This document shows positions 8,753 through 19,713 of a stretch of 64,000 nt of DNA, one piece after another. This stretch comes from Pelagibius sp. (lineage in GTDB: Bacteria > Pseudomonadota > Alphaproteobacteria > Kiloniellales > Kiloniellaceae), in assembly GCF_028281305.1 (NCBI RefSeq), contig NZ_JANQKD010000043.1, positions 22,484 through 86,483 on the forward strand, in the 5' to 3' direction. Both the position numbers and the translations under genes were made by a program. The notes beneath the pieces were generated by a model, which ran no database searches, had not been told where the DNA came from, and saw nothing but the letters and a program-made list of their open reading frames with translations. The stretch's first letter is position 1, and each line of letters starts with the position of its first letter.

Positions 8753-10591
8753 ATGACTGACAGTCTCCGTCTTCCATGGCGCCGGGCCGCCATGGCTCTC
8801 GGCCTTGCCGGGCTCATCCCCTTCTCCGCCGCCGCCGACGAACACATCACCAAGTCCTGGGCCATCGCGGAGTTCGGCGAACCGCTCTACGACGAGACTA
8901 TCGAGCATTGGCCCTATGCCAACCCTGATGCGCCGAAAGGCGGCACCATTACGCTGGGCGCCTTCGGCACGTTCGATACCTTCAATCCCTACATTCTAAA
9001 GGGTGAGTTTCCCGGCTCCATCGGGCTGATTTACGACAGCCTCATGGAAGGCTCTGCCGACGAGCTGGTGAGCGCCTACGGGGTCATTGCCGAGAGCGTC
9101 GAGTATCCGGAAGACAAGAGCTGGGCAATCTTCAACATCCGCCCGGAAGCCCGTTTTCACGACGGTGTGCCGATTACGGCTGCCGATTTCAAATTCACCT
9201 TCGACACCATCCGCGAGCATGGCCGCCCATTCCTGAAGTCGTTCTACGACGATGTCGAAAGCGCGGAAGTTCTCTCCGACCACCGCATCCGCTTCAACTT
9301 TCGCACCCGGAATTCCATGAAGCCGATCACGATCGTGGCCGGCACCTCCCCGCAGCCGCGCCACTATTGGGAAACGCGCGATATCTCCAGGACCACCCTG
9401 GAGCCGCCGCTGGGCTCCGGCCCTTACCGGATCAAAAGCGCCGAGCCCGGGCGCACCATCGTCTACGAGCGGGTGGAGGACTACTGGGCCGCGGACCTCC
9501 CCGTGAACCGCGGGCGCAACAACTTCGACATCATCCGCTACGAGTACTACCGCGATCAGACGGTGCAGTTCGAGGCCTTCAAGGCCGGCAAGATCGATTA
9601 CCGCAGCGAAGGGGAAGTCAAACGCTGGTTCACCGGTTACGACATTCCCCAGGTGAACAACGGGCAGATCGTCAAGGTCGAGAAGCCGAACAACAACCCG
9701 CGTGGCATCGGCGCCTTTTTCATCAACAACAGGCGGGACAAGTTCAAGGACAAGCGGGTCCGCGAAGCGATCGTCAACCTCTATGACTTCGAGGCGATCC
9801 AGCGCACCCTGCTGTACGGCCAATACAGGCGCATCAAGAGCTATTTCCCCAACTCCGATTTCGGCGTTTCCGGACCGCCGACGCCGGAGGAAATTGCGAT
9901 CCTGGAGCCCTACCGCGATCAATTGCCGCCCGAAGTTCTGAGCGAGACATTCGAGCCGCCGAAGAGCGACGGCAGCGGGCGCAACCGCCAGAACCTGCGC
10001 CGGGCGCTTGCCCTCTTCAAGGAAGCGGGATGGGAGCTGCGCGACAACCGGCTGGTGAACGCCGAAAGCGGCGAACAGTTCCAGCTCCAGATCATCACCG
10101 CCTCGCCGCCGACCCTGCGGATGGCCGAACCCTTCGTTCAGTCCATGCGCCGCGCCGGCATCGACGCCTCCATCCGGCTGGTCGATCCCGCACAATGGCG
10201 GGTCATCGGCGACGACTTCGACTTCGACCTGAGCACCGGGCGCCTCAACTTCTTCCCACCGCCGGGAACGGAGCTGCGATCCTATTTCGGTTCAGAGGCT
10301 GCCGGCCTGCGCGGATCGGCAAACTCCATGGGGATCAAGAACCCGGTTGCCGACGAGCTGATCGAGCAGATCATCAATGCCGAGGATCTGGAAACCCTGA
10401 AGGCAACCACCCGCGCCCTCGACAGGGTCCTGCTTTGGAACCACTACCTGGTCCCGGTCTACTATCCGGACAAGCACTGGTTCGCCTATTGGGACAAGTT
10501 CGGCATGCCTGAGAAATCAGGCCGTTACAGTGCGGGCTTCTCCAGCACCTGGTGGTACGATGAGGCGCGCGCTGCGAAGCTCACGAACTGA
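8753..10591 (+). CDS. yejA: ABC transporter periplasmic peptide-binding protein, YejA type
   Basis: 612 residues. Family 5 solute-binding protein with a Sec signal peptide (MALGLAGLIPFSAAADEH). The start of the mature domain, WPYANPDAPKGGTITLGAFGTFDTFNPY, is diagnostic of the YejA/microcin C-peptide branch. It captures oligopeptides, including peptide-linked toxins in some bacteria, and delivers them to YejBEF. The ATG at 8753 is preferred to an in-frame start 18 bases upstream because GGACAAAGGA precedes it. It is followed after 45 bases by yejB, and the four genes form a clear operon. Confidence 0.94.
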   Translation: MTDSLRLPWRRAAMALGLAGLIPFSAAADEHITKSWAIAEFGEPLYDETIEHWPYANPDAPKGGTITLGAFGTFDTFNPYILKGEFPGSIGLIYDSLMEGSADELVSAYGVIAESVEYPEDKSWAIFNIRPEARFHDGVPITAADFKFTFDTIREHGRPFLKSFYDDVESAEVLSDHRIRFNFRTRNSMKPITIVAGTSPQPRHYWETRDISRTTLEPPLGSGPYRIKSAEPGRTIVYERVEDYWAADLPVNRGRNNFDIIRYEYYRDQTVQFEAFKAGKIDYRSEGEVKRWFTGYDIPQVNNGQIVKVEKPNNNPRGIGAFFINNRRDKFKDKRVREAIVNLYDFEAIQRTLLYGQYRRIKSYFPNSDFGVSGPPTPEEIAILEPYRDQLPPEVLSETFEPPKSDGSGRNRQNLRRALALFKEAGWELRDNRLVNAESGEQFQLQIITASPPTLRMAEPFVQSMRRAGIDASIRLVDPAQWRVIGDDFDFDLSTGRLNFFPPPGTELRSYFGSEAAGLRGSANSMGIKNPVADELIEQIINAEDLETLKATTRALDRVLLWNHYLVPVYYPDKHWFAYWDKFGMPEKSGRYSAGFSSTWWYDEARAAKLTN

Positions 10592-10636
10592 CCGGCGGCG
10601 TTCCGTGCCGCCCCTCGCGAAGAGCCTGCAGCCTCT

Positions 10637-11752
10637 ATGCTAGCCTACATCGTCAGGCGGCTGTTTCTCATCATCCCGACGCTGCTCGGGATCATGATCA
10701 TCAACTTCGTGATCGTGCAGCTGGCGCCCGGGGGACCGGTCGAGCAGTTGATCGCTGAGTTGAGCGGCGAGGCGGTGGGCGCGACCGAGCGCTTCTCCGG
10801 CGGCGGCGCCGACGTCAATCAGCAGACGCAGCCAAGCGGCGGCGCGGCGGGGGACAGGGGTTCCAACACGACCTATCGCGGCGCCCAGGGCCTCGATCCG
10901 GAAGTCATCAAGGAGATCGAGCGCATGTTCGGCTTCGACAAGCCGATGCACGAGCGCTTCCTGCTGATGATGGGCAACTACATCCAGTTCGATTTCGGCG
11001 AGAGCTACTTCCGCGACCGGCGGGTTGTCGACCTGGTCATCGAAAAGATGCCGGTGTCCATTTCGCTCGGCCTCTGGACGACACTGCTGGTCTACCTCAT
11101 CTCGATTCCGCTGGGCATTGCCAAGGCAACCCGCGACGGCAGCCGCTTCGACGTCTGGACCAGCGGCGTGGTGATTGTCGGCTATGCGGTGCCGTCGTTC
11201 ATTTTCGCGGTCCTGCTGATCGTCGTCTTCTCCGGCGGACGCTATCTCGACTGGTTCCCCCTGCGCGGCCTGACCTCCGACAACTTCGACGATCTTGGGC
11301 GGGTGGAGCAGGCGCTCGACTATCTCTGGCACATCACGCTGCCGGTCCTGGCCCTGGTGATCGGCGGTTTCGCCACCCTCACGATGCTGACCAAGAATTC
11401 CTTCCTCGACCAGATCGGCCAGCAGTACGTGCTGACCGCCCGCGCCAAGGGGCTGACCGAGCGGCGCGTGCTCTACGGCCACGTCTTCCGGAATGCCATG
11501 CTGATCGTGATCGCCGGCTTCCCGGGCGCCTTCGTCTCCATTCTCTTTACCGGCGCTCTGCTGATCGAGGTGATTTTCTCCCTCGACGGTCTCGGCCTTC
11601 TGGGCTTCGAGGCGGCCCTCAGCCGCGACTATCCGGTCATGTTCGCAACCCTCTACTTCTTCACCCTGCTGGGCCTCCTCATGCAGCTTGTCGGCGACAT
11701 CACCTACACCATCGTCGACCCGCGGATCGATTTCGAAAGCCGGGAGACCTGA
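10637..11752 (+). CDS. yejB: Microcin C/oligopeptide ABC transporter permease YejB
   Basis: 371 residues. One of the two membrane subunits of the Yej importer. Starts with the first membrane helix ([21 protein letters not shown]), then has a long Gly/Gln-rich periplasmic loop (residues about 45-80) characteristic of YejB. The permease core contains the EAA loop ([23 protein letters not shown]) that docks on the ATPase. The stop TGA is followed one base later by the GTG start of yejE, so the two are translationally coupled. Confidence 0.95.
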   Translation: MLAYIVRRLFLIIPTLLGIMIINFVIVQLAPGGPVEQLIAELSGEAVGATERFSGGGADVNQQTQPSGGAAGDRGSNTTYRGAQGLDPEVIKEIERMFGFDKPMHERFLLMMGNYIQFDFGESYFRDRRVVDLVIEKMPVSISLGLWTTLLVYLISIPLGIAKATRDGSRFDVWTSGVVIVGYAVPSFIFAVLLIVVFSGGRYLDWFPLRGLTSDNFDDLGRVEQALDYLWHITLPVLALVIGGFATLTMLTKNSFLDQIGQQYVLTARAKGLTERRVLYGHVFRNAMLIVIAGFPGAFVSILFTGALLIEVIFSLDGLGLLGFEAALSRDYPVMFATLYFFTLLGLLMQLVGDITYTIVDPRIDFESRET

Positions 11753-11753
11753 T

Positions 11754-12904
11754 GTGACCACCCCGGCAGCAGCGGCGAAGACCGGCGAGGGACGCTTTCT
11801 GGGCTTTCGGATTTCGCAGATAAACCGGCGGCGCATCGGAAACTTCCGTGCCAACAAGCGCGGCTACTGGGCGACCCTGATCCTGGTACCGATTTTCATC
11901 CTCTCGCTGTTCGCAGAACTGATCGCCAACGACCGCCCGCTCTTTATCTGGTTCGACGGCAAGCCCCACTTTCCGGTTTTCTTCACCTACGCCGAGACCG
12001 TCTTCGGCGGCGAGTTCGAACTGGAAACCGACTACAAGGATCCCTTTGTCGTCGAGCTGATCGAGGAGAAGGGATGGATCGTGAACCCGCCGATCCCCTT
12101 CTCCTACAACACCATCGACTTCGACCTTGCCGACCCCGCACCGACGGCCCCGGACAGCCGGCACTGGCTGGGCACCGACGACCAGGCCCGCGACGTCGTC
12201 GCCCGGGTCATCTACGGCTTTCGCATCTCCGTGCTCTTCGGCCTGGCATTGACGATCATATCCTCGGTCATCGGCGTCATGGCCGGGGCCGTGCAGGGCT
12301 ATTTCGGCGGCTGGACGGACCTGCTGTTTCAGCGCTTCATCGAAATCTGGTCGGGCCTGCCGATCCTCTACCTGCTCATCATCATGGCAAGCGTCATCAC
12401 ACCGGGGTTCTTTCCCCTGCTGATCCTGATGCTGCTGTTTTCCTGGATGGGCCTTGTGGGCGTGGTGCGCGCCGAGTTCCTGCGCGCGCGCAACTTCGAC
12501 TATGTCCGCGCGGCAAGAGCCCTCGGTGCCTCCAACATCACCATCATGTACCGCCACGTGCTGCCCAACGCCATGGTTGCGACCATCACCTTCATGCCCT
12601 TCATCCTTTCGGGATCGGTCACGACCTTGACGGCATTGGACTTCCTGGGTTTCGGCCTGCCCCCGGGCTCGCCCTCGCTCGGCGAGCTGCTGGCCCAGGG
12701 AAAGGCCAACCTGCAGGCGCCCTGGCTGGCCCTCACCGGTTTCGTGGTGATCGCCATCATGCTCAGCCTCCTCGTCTTCATCGGCGAGGCCGTGCGCGAC
12801 GCCTTTGACCCGCGCAAGCTCTTCACCGGCCCGTCGGTGGCCGAGGACACGCTGTCCGAGACGCTGGACGCCTCACGACCCGCCGCCGCGAGGGGAGACG
12901 ACTG

Positions 12905-12905
<1 letters not shown>
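11754..12905 (+). CDS. yejE: Microcin C/oligopeptide ABC transporter permease YejE
   Basis: 383 residues starting at a GTG one base after the yejB stop; this start is far better than an in-frame ATG inside yejB. The N-terminal region (RRRIGNFRANKRGYWATLI) leads into the first helix, followed by a large periplasmic part and the permease core with the DDQARDVVARVIYGFRIS segment and the EAA loop (ARALGASNITIMYRHVLPNAM). It pairs with YejB to form the channel. Its TGA overlaps the yejF ATG by one base. Confidence 0.95.
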
Positions 12906-14530
<1,625 letters not shown>

Positions 14531-14560
14531 GGGCCCATTCCTTCCCTTTCCTGGATCACC

Positions 14561-15490
14561 GTGGCCCTTCTCATCAAGACCGATATCGATCGCGGCACCG
14601 CCTGGGCCGAAGCGCTGGCGGGCGCCTATCCCGAGCTTGACGTCCACACCTGGCCCTACGAGGGCGACCCGGCGGCCATTCACTACGCCCTGGTCTGGCA
14701 GCCGCCGGAGGGGGAGCTGAAGGGCTATCCGAACCTGAAGGCGATCTTTTCCATCGGTGCCGGCATCGACCACCTGGCAAGCGACCCGGACCTGCCGGAG
14801 GGCGTGCCGGTGGTGCGCATGGTCGAGCCGGGGCTGACCGCCGGCATGTCGGAGTACGTGGCCTATGCCGTGCTCGGCCACCACCGCTTCATGCTGGACT
14901 ACGCCCGCCAGCGCGCCGAAAAGCTCTGGCGCGAAATCCCGCAGATCGCCGCCGGCGCCCGTCAGGTCGGCATGCTGGGCATGGGCGTGCTGGGCCGCGA
15001 TGCGCTGGAGAAGCTGATGCCCTTCGGCTTCAAGCTGGCCGGCTGGAGCCGCACGCCCAAGAGCATCACCGGCATTTCCTGCTATCACGGAGAGGAGGGC
15101 CTGCGGGAGTTCCTGGCCGAGACCGATATCCTGGTCTGCCTGCTGCCGCTGACGCCGGAGACCGAGGGCATTCTCTGCCGCGAGACCTTCGATCAACTGC
15201 CCGAGGGCGCGGCCGTGGTGAGCGTCGGGCGCGGTGGCCACCTGGTGGAGGACGACCTCCTGGCCGCCCTGGACAGCGGCCGGCTGAGCGGCGCCACGCT
15301 GGACGTCTTCCGCAAGGAGCCGCTGCCCAAGAAGCACCCCTTCTGGGCGCACCCCAGGATCTTCATCACCCCGCACATCGCCAGCATGACCCTTCCGGAA
15401 AGCGCCTGCCAGGCCGTGGTGGCGAACATCCACCGCTTGGAAGCCGGTGAGCCGCTGCGCCACGTCGTCGATATGGAGCGCGGGTACTGA
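14561..15490 (+). CDS. ghrA: Glyoxylate/hydroxypyruvate reductase A-like 2-hydroxyacid dehydrogenase
   Basis: 309 residues with a GTG start. Reduces glyoxylate or hydroxypyruvate with NAD(P)H. Shows the GhrA-type cofactor loop VGMLGMGVLGRDALEKL, the substrate-binding SIGAGIDHLASDP, the arginine segment SVGRGGHLVEDDLL, the acidic partner in LDVFRKEPLP, and the catalytic His in FITPHIASMT. Length and the HPFWAHPRIFITPHIAS stretch match the GhrA branch rather than GhrB. It begins 30 bases after yejF and may be co-transcribed with the transporter, although no functional link is known. The exact substrate is inferred. Confidence 0.87.
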   Translation: MALLIKTDIDRGTAWAEALAGAYPELDVHTWPYEGDPAAIHYALVWQPPEGELKGYPNLKAIFSIGAGIDHLASDPDLPEGVPVVRMVEPGLTAGMSEYVAYAVLGHHRFMLDYARQRAEKLWREIPQIAAGARQVGMLGMGVLGRDALEKLMPFGFKLAGWSRTPKSITGISCYHGEEGLREFLAETDILVCLLPLTPETEGILCRETFDQLPEGAAVVSVGRGGHLVEDDLLAALDSGRLSGATLDVFRKEPLPKKHPFWAHPRIFITPHIASMTLPESACQAVVANIHRLEAGEPLRHVVDMERGY

Positions 15491-15550
15491 CGCTTTCCGT
15501 CAGGGTCGCAGGACCATCTGGGATGACGGCGAGTGAGACGGATAGGTCGT

Positions 15551-15654
15551 CACCCCCCTCCCGACCTCCCCCCATCAAAGGGGGGAGGGGCGAAGTTTAG
15601 CCGCCCGGAGAAGATCCCCCTCCCCCTTGATGGGGGAGGGTTGGGGTGGGGGTG
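15551..15654. repeat. Imperfect long palindromic intergenic element
   Basis: Two arms of about 40 bases (15551-15590 and 15616-15654) are near inverse copies: the left reads CACCCCCCTCCCG... and carries CCATCAAAGGGGGG, and the right ends GGTTGGGGTGGGGGTG. Each arm also contains its own small C-run/G-run hairpin around a central (A)TCAA. It lies between the ends of the convergent ghrA and marR genes. Elements of this look are dispersed in many alphaproteobacterial genomes. It could fold as a long hairpin in RNA from either strand. Confidence 0.8.
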
Positions 15655-15698
15655 AGCAACCGCTCCGCCAGCTGCCTGCTTTGCGTGGTCGTTCGTGT

Positions 15699-16052
15699 TT
15701 AGCCTTCGTCCAGCGTCCGCGCCGCTTCAGCGGCCATGTCGGCGAACTCGCGCAGGAAGACCGAGCCCTTGACGGTACGCTGCACCAGGATCGAACGGCG
15801 GTCCGCCTCGTCGGGCTTGCGGCGCAGGAACTCCAGGCCCTCGAGCCGGTCGAGGGCGCGGGTCACCGCCGGCTTGGACATGTTGAGCCGGGCGGCCAGA
15901 CCACGCACGGTGTGCGGCGGCGGCGCCTGATAAACATGCAGCATGAGAGCGAACTGGCGCGCCGTCAGGTCCGGCAGCGCCCGGTTCAATCCGGCGACCA
16001 TCACGCTGTGCCAGAGGGCCAGCGCCTGGGCAGGCTTCAGGTTCAGGCTCAC
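15699..16052 (-). CDS. MarR-family transcriptional regulator
   Basis: 117 residues from a GTG start. It is essentially only the winged helix-turn-helix: recognition region TVRGLAARLNMSKPAVTRALDRLEGLEFLRRKPDEADRRSILVQ, with a short helical C-terminus (FLREFADMAAEAARTL). The DxRxxxV wing (DEADRRSILVQRT) fits MarR. It is shorter than most MarR proteins (about 140-160), lacking part of the dimerisation helices at the N-terminus, though members of this size are common in alphaproteobacteria. No target is evident; the next gene upstream on this strand is the aminopeptidase. Confidence 0.85.
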   Translation of the reverse strand: MSLNLKPAQALALWHSVMVAGLNRALPDLTARQFALMLHVYQAPPPHTVRGLAARLNMSKPAVTRALDRLEGLEFLRRKPDEADRRSILVQRTVKGSVFLREFADMAAEAARTLDEG

Positions 16053-16269
16053 GGGCCGGCGTTTCCGGCAACCGGCCTGATTGTCAGCCTGCTCTTTTGC
16101 AGCGGAGCGTCGAACACGGCGGGCGCCCTATCTCGTTACAGATGCGGAACGAATTCTGCCCAAGGCCCGGTCCGGGCGCAAGGTCTGTCCCGACTTTGCC
16201 CCAGCCACGCTGAGACATGGGAGTTTGCGGGAAGCCGCCTGACCGCCTGGGGCCGGAACCGCCGAACGG

Positions 16270-17667
16270 TCAGCGTTTCGCCGCGGGCGGGCGTCGGGTG
16301 AGCTCGGCGATGACCGCATAGGCCGCACGCAGGCCCATGGCTTCGCCGCCTTCGGGCCGGCCCGGCTTGCCCGCCGGGTTCCACGCCATGATGTCGAAGT
16401 GCGCCCAACGCGTCGCCGGGCTGACGAACTGCTCCAGGAACAGCGCCGCCACGATGGCGCCGCCATAGGGGCTGCCGGCGATGTTGTTGAGGTCGGCGGT
16501 CTTGCTCTCCAGACCTTGGCGGTAGGGCTGGTGGAGCGGCAGGCGCCACATCGGGTCGTTCTCCGCCGCACTGTGGCGCAGCAGGCTGCCGGCCAGTTTG
16601 TCGTCGTTGCAGAAAAGCGCCGGCAGGTCGGGGCCCAGCGCAACCCGCGCCGCGCCGGTCAGCGTGGCGAAGTCGAGCAACAGGTCCGGCTTCTCGCTGT
16701 CGGCCTCGGCAAGGGCATCACAGAGGATGAGCCGCCCCTCGGCGTCGGTGTTGCCCACCTCGACGGTCAGCCCTTTGCGGGTCTGCAGGATGTCCATCGG
16801 ACGAAAGGCATTGCCGGAGACCGCGTTCTCCACCGCCGGGACCAGCACCCGCAGGCGCAGCGGCAGCTTCTGGGCCATGATGAGCGCGGCCAGGCCGAGC
16901 GCGTGGGCGGCCCCGCCCATGTCCTTCTTCATCAGTTTCATGCCGGAGGCGGGCTTCAGGTCGAGGCCGCCGGAATCGAAGCAGACCCCCTTGCCCACCA
17001 GGGTCACCCGCGGCCCCCGTGTGCCCCAGCGCAGATCGATCAGCCGCGGCTCGTCGGCGGCGGCGCGGCCGACGGCATGCACTGCCGGATAGTTCTTGCG
17101 CAGCAGCGCATCGCCGACAATCACGCTGCACTTGGCGCGGTGACGTCTGGCCAGCGCCTTGGCGGCATCCGCCAGCGCCGCCGGGCCCAGGTCGTTGGCC
17201 GGCGTGTTCACCAGGTCGCGCACCAGGAAGGTCGCTTCGGCGGTGTGGGCGGCAAGGTCCTGATCGGCCCCCTTGGGCCAGACCAGGCTGGCGTAGTCGC
17301 GTCCGTTTTCCTTATAGCGGGTGAACGCATAGGTGCCGAGCTGCCAGCCGAGCGCCGCCTTGGTGGCAGCCGCCGGGCGCAGCGTCTGGGTCAGGCGATA
17401 GCGGCCGGGCGGCAGCGTCGAAGGCAGGGCGGAAAACGACCACATCGGCTCCTTGGCGTCGATGATGGCGAGGGCCTCGTCCAGCGCGCCATCCGCACCG
17501 GGCAAAGGGCAAACGGCACCGGGCGCCGCCTTGAACCCGCTTGCCGCGATCCAGCGGCGGCGCTCGGCACTTTGCTGCTGCAACCAGTCATCGAAGGTCT
17601 CGCGGGAAAGCACGGTCAGGGGTTTGGCGGAGGGGTCGTCGGAAACCAGAAAGGATGTCGTTGCCAA
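16270..17667 (-). CDS. M17 leucyl aminopeptidase family protein
   Basis: 465 residues if started at the TTG at 17665-17667, which follows a GGAG-like sequence and gives the usual family length; no good ATG is near, so the start is uncertain. The C-terminal catalytic domain has the two-metal signature: LVGKGVCFDSGGLDLKP (Lys and Asp ligands), MKKDMGGAA, and the family motif NTDAEGRLILCDAL with its Asp/Glu ligands and the bicarbonate-binding Arg. It removes N-terminal residues from peptides in the cytoplasm. It is divergent from the GST gene. It may supply peptide turnover downstream of YejABEF uptake, but that is only a thought. Confidence 0.92.
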   Translation of the reverse strand: MATTSFLVSDDPSAKPLTVLSRETFDDWLQQQSAERRRWIAASGFKAAPGAVCPLPGADGALDEALAIIDAKEPMWSFSALPSTLPPGRYRLTQTLRPAAATKAALGWQLGTYAFTRYKENGRDYASLVWPKGADQDLAAHTAEATFLVRDLVNTPANDLGPAALADAAKALARRHRAKCSVIVGDALLRKNYPAVHAVGRAAADEPRLIDLRWGTRGPRVTLVGKGVCFDSGGLDLKPASGMKLMKKDMGGAAHALGLAALIMAQKLPLRLRVLVPAVENAVSGNAFRPMDILQTRKGLTVEVGNTDAEGRLILCDALAEADSEKPDLLLDFATLTGAARVALGPDLPALFCNDDKLAGSLLRHSAAENDPMWRLPLHQPYRQGLESKTADLNNIAGSPYGGAIVAALFLEQFVSPATRWAHFDIMAWNPAGKPGRPEGGEAMGLRAAYAVIAELTRRPPAAKR

Positions 17668-17850
17668 GGCTGCGGGCTCCGAATGCGCGGGAGAAAGAGG
17701 CGAGAAAAGCCATGCCGCAGGGCGGGCCGGCGACGAACGGCTTGCGTGGCGCGCGCATCTTTGCGCTAAATCGCGGCCCTGTCGAGCCGAACAAAGGCCA
17801 GACCCACAAAAGTCAGGCCGAAGAATGGCCGAGCCGGAGAACCCACCCCG

Positions 17851-18498
17851 ATGCCCCGCTACACGCTCATTCTCGGCAACAAGAGCTACTCCTCCTGGTC
17901 CCTGCGCGGCTGGCTGATCGCCAAGCTGGCCGGCATCGCCTTCGAGGAGGAGGTCATCTTTCTGCGCAAGCCCGATACCCGGTCGAGGATCCTGGCCCAC
18001 AGCCCGGCCGGCCAGGTCCCGGCGCTGATCGAGGACGGCGAAGCGATCTGGGACAGCCTGGCCATCGGCGAACATCTGGCCGAGCGCTATCCCGACAGAG
18101 GGCTCTGGCCGGCCGACCCGCGCGCGCGCAGCCGGGCGCGCTCGGTGGTGGCGGAGATGCACTCCGGCTTTCGCGCCCTGCGCATGGCCCTGCCCATGGA
18201 TCTGCGCCGCCGCTATCCCGACCATCCCTTGAGCCCGGAGGTCGCGGAGGACATCGCCCGCATCGAGGCGATCTGGCGCGACTGCCGCGCGCGCCATGGC
18301 CTGGACGGCGCTTTCCTGTTCGGCGCCCCGACCATCGCCGATGCCTTCTACGCACCGGTCGTCACCCGGTTCCGCAGTTTCGAGGTGACGCTGGCCGCGG
18401 ACAGCGAGGCCTACTGCACGACAATCATGGACTGGTCGCCGATGCGCCAGTGGCTGGCGGAAGCGGCCGAGGAAAGCGAAACCATCGCGTTTTTCTGA
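17851..18498 (+). CDS. Glutathione S-transferase family protein
   Basis: 215 residues. The N-terminal thioredoxin-like domain begins YTLILGNKSYSSWSLRGWLIAKLAG, with a serine-rich active-site region (Ser in KSYSSWS), then the cis-proline segment GQVPALIEDGEAIWDSLAIGEHL that binds glutathione. The C-terminal half is all-helical (LFGAPTIADAFYAPVVTRFRSF). It belongs to a bacterial GST branch seen in alphaproteobacteria; the electrophilic substrate is unknown. It is divergent from the aminopeptidase and convergent with the TAXI gene. Confidence 0.92.
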   Translation: MPRYTLILGNKSYSSWSLRGWLIAKLAGIAFEEEVIFLRKPDTRSRILAHSPAGQVPALIEDGEAIWDSLAIGEHLAERYPDRGLWPADPRARSRARSVVAEMHSGFRALRMALPMDLRRRYPDHPLSPEVAEDIARIEAIWRDCRARHGLDGAFLFGAPTIADAFYAPVVTRFRSFEVTLAADSEAYCTTIMDWSPMRQWLAEAAEESETIAFF

Positions 18499-18521
18499 GG
18501 ATTTCCGCCGGGGCGGCCCGG

Positions 18522-18545
18522 CCTACTGCCCTGCCTACTGCCCTG
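18522..18545. repeat. 12-bp tandem duplication containing the TAXI gene stop codon
   Basis: CCTACTGCCCTG occurs twice in a row. On the minus strand the reading frame gives Gly-Gln-stop, then Ala-Gly-Gln-stop again, so the TAG stop is repeated in frame 12 bases later. Confidence 0.88.
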
Positions 18546-19593
18546 CCTCATCCAGGGCCCCGACTTCTCGGTAGTAGCGCTCAGCCCCGGGGTGCAGGGG
18601 TACGCCCAGTCCCTCCGTGGCCTTCTCGATAACGATCTGGCTGCCCTTGGGGTGGCCCTTTTCGAGCAGCTGGCGCGTGCTGGGGTGCCACAGGGCGCGG
18701 GTGATCTGATAGACCGTCTCCTCCGGCACGCCTTCCGCGACCAGCCACTGCGCCCCGACCGAAACCGTGTGGGTTTCGCCGATCCCCGGATAAACTCCGG
18801 TGGGCAGCATGTGGTCGGCGAAGAAGGGAGAGTCCTTCAGCAGGGCCTCTACCGCCGGACCCTCGATGGGCACCAGTTCGATAAGCGCTTCCTCCGCCAG
18901 TTCCTGCACGGCTGCCGCGGGGGTGCCGGCGGTGAAGAAGAAGCCGTCGATCTCCGCTTCGCGCAGGGCATCGGCCGCCGCGCCGGAGCCAAGCGGCACG
19001 TCCTCCACATCGCTTTCGCTCAGGCCGAAGGCTTTCAGGATCAACAGGGCGTTGACCCTTGTGCCGGAGCCCTTGCGGTCCAGCGAGATGCGCTTGCCGC
19101 GCAGGTCCCCCACGCTCTTGATCGCGGAATCGAAGCGCACGACCAGGTGAATGGTTTCTGGATAGAGATTGGCGATCGCCCGCAGGCCCGAAACGGCGCC
19201 TTCCTCCTGGAAGAGCTCCTCCCCGTTGAAAGCCCAGTAGGCAACGTCCGACTGGCTGAAGCCCGATTCGACGGTCCCGTCACGGATCTGGCGGACATTG
19301 TCCACCGACCCGCGGGTCGACTGCGCCACGGCCACCAGGCCCGGCGCGCCGCAACTGCCGCCGCGGTCACAGTCCCGGCTGCCGGGCGGCGAGGAGATCG
19401 CGCTGGCAATGATGCCGCCGACCGGAAAGTAGGTGCCGGCGGTCGACCCCGTCCCGATCCGGAAGAACGTGATGTCCTGCGCGGCGGCGGCTGCAAAGCC
19501 CGCCAGGAGCAGGAGGGCCGAGAGCAGGGGCATCAACAGACCCTGGCGACGCGCCCTGCCGGCGCTTGTTGTGAACCTGGAGCGGCGATGCAT
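18535..19593 (-). CDS. TAXI-family TRAP transporter solute-binding protein
   Basis: 352 residues with a Sec signal peptide (LLMPLLSALLLLAGFAAAAAQD). The mature domain starts ITFFRIGTGSTAGTYFPVGGIIASAIS, the hallmark of the TAXI class of periplasmic binding proteins (TTT/TAXI, often glutamate- or carboxylate-specific). Other matching parts are VESGFSQSDVAYWAFNG and GKRISLDRKGSGTRVNALLILKA. TRAP systems also need a fused DctQM membrane protein, which is not adjacent, so this is an orphan binding protein in this window. The ATG at 19593 follows an AAAGAGG ribosome site. Confidence 0.92.
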   Translation of the reverse strand: MHRRSRFTTSAGRARRQGLLMPLLSALLLLAGFAAAAAQDITFFRIGTGSTAGTYFPVGGIIASAISSPPGSRDCDRGGSCGAPGLVAVAQSTRGSVDNVRQIRDGTVESGFSQSDVAYWAFNGEELFQEEGAVSGLRAIANLYPETIHLVVRFDSAIKSVGDLRGKRISLDRKGSGTRVNALLILKAFGLSESDVEDVPLGSGAAADALREAEIDGFFFTAGTPAAAVQELAEEALIELVPIEGPAVEALLKDSPFFADHMLPTGVYPGIGETHTVSVGAQWLVAEGVPEETVYQITRALWHPSTRQLLEKGHPKGSQIVIEKATEGLGVPLHPGAERYYREVGALDEAGQ

Positions 19594-19713
19594 TGGCGCC
19601 TCTTTGCGGGAGCCGGCCGGGCGGCCGACTGTGAGCACCGCCACAGCATATCAAGCCGGCCGGACGGGCGCCAGGGTGGCGCCCGTCCGGCCCGGCCTTC
19701 AAATCCTCACCGC

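Noticed and set aside
10640..11857. A 405-codon minus-strand open frame opposite yejB
   Set aside because: It is a mirror frame of a clear permease gene, without a ribosome site or motif.
15551..15654. Possible CRISPR-like array
   Set aside because: There are only two inverted arms and no regularly spaced direct repeats; no cas gene is in the window.
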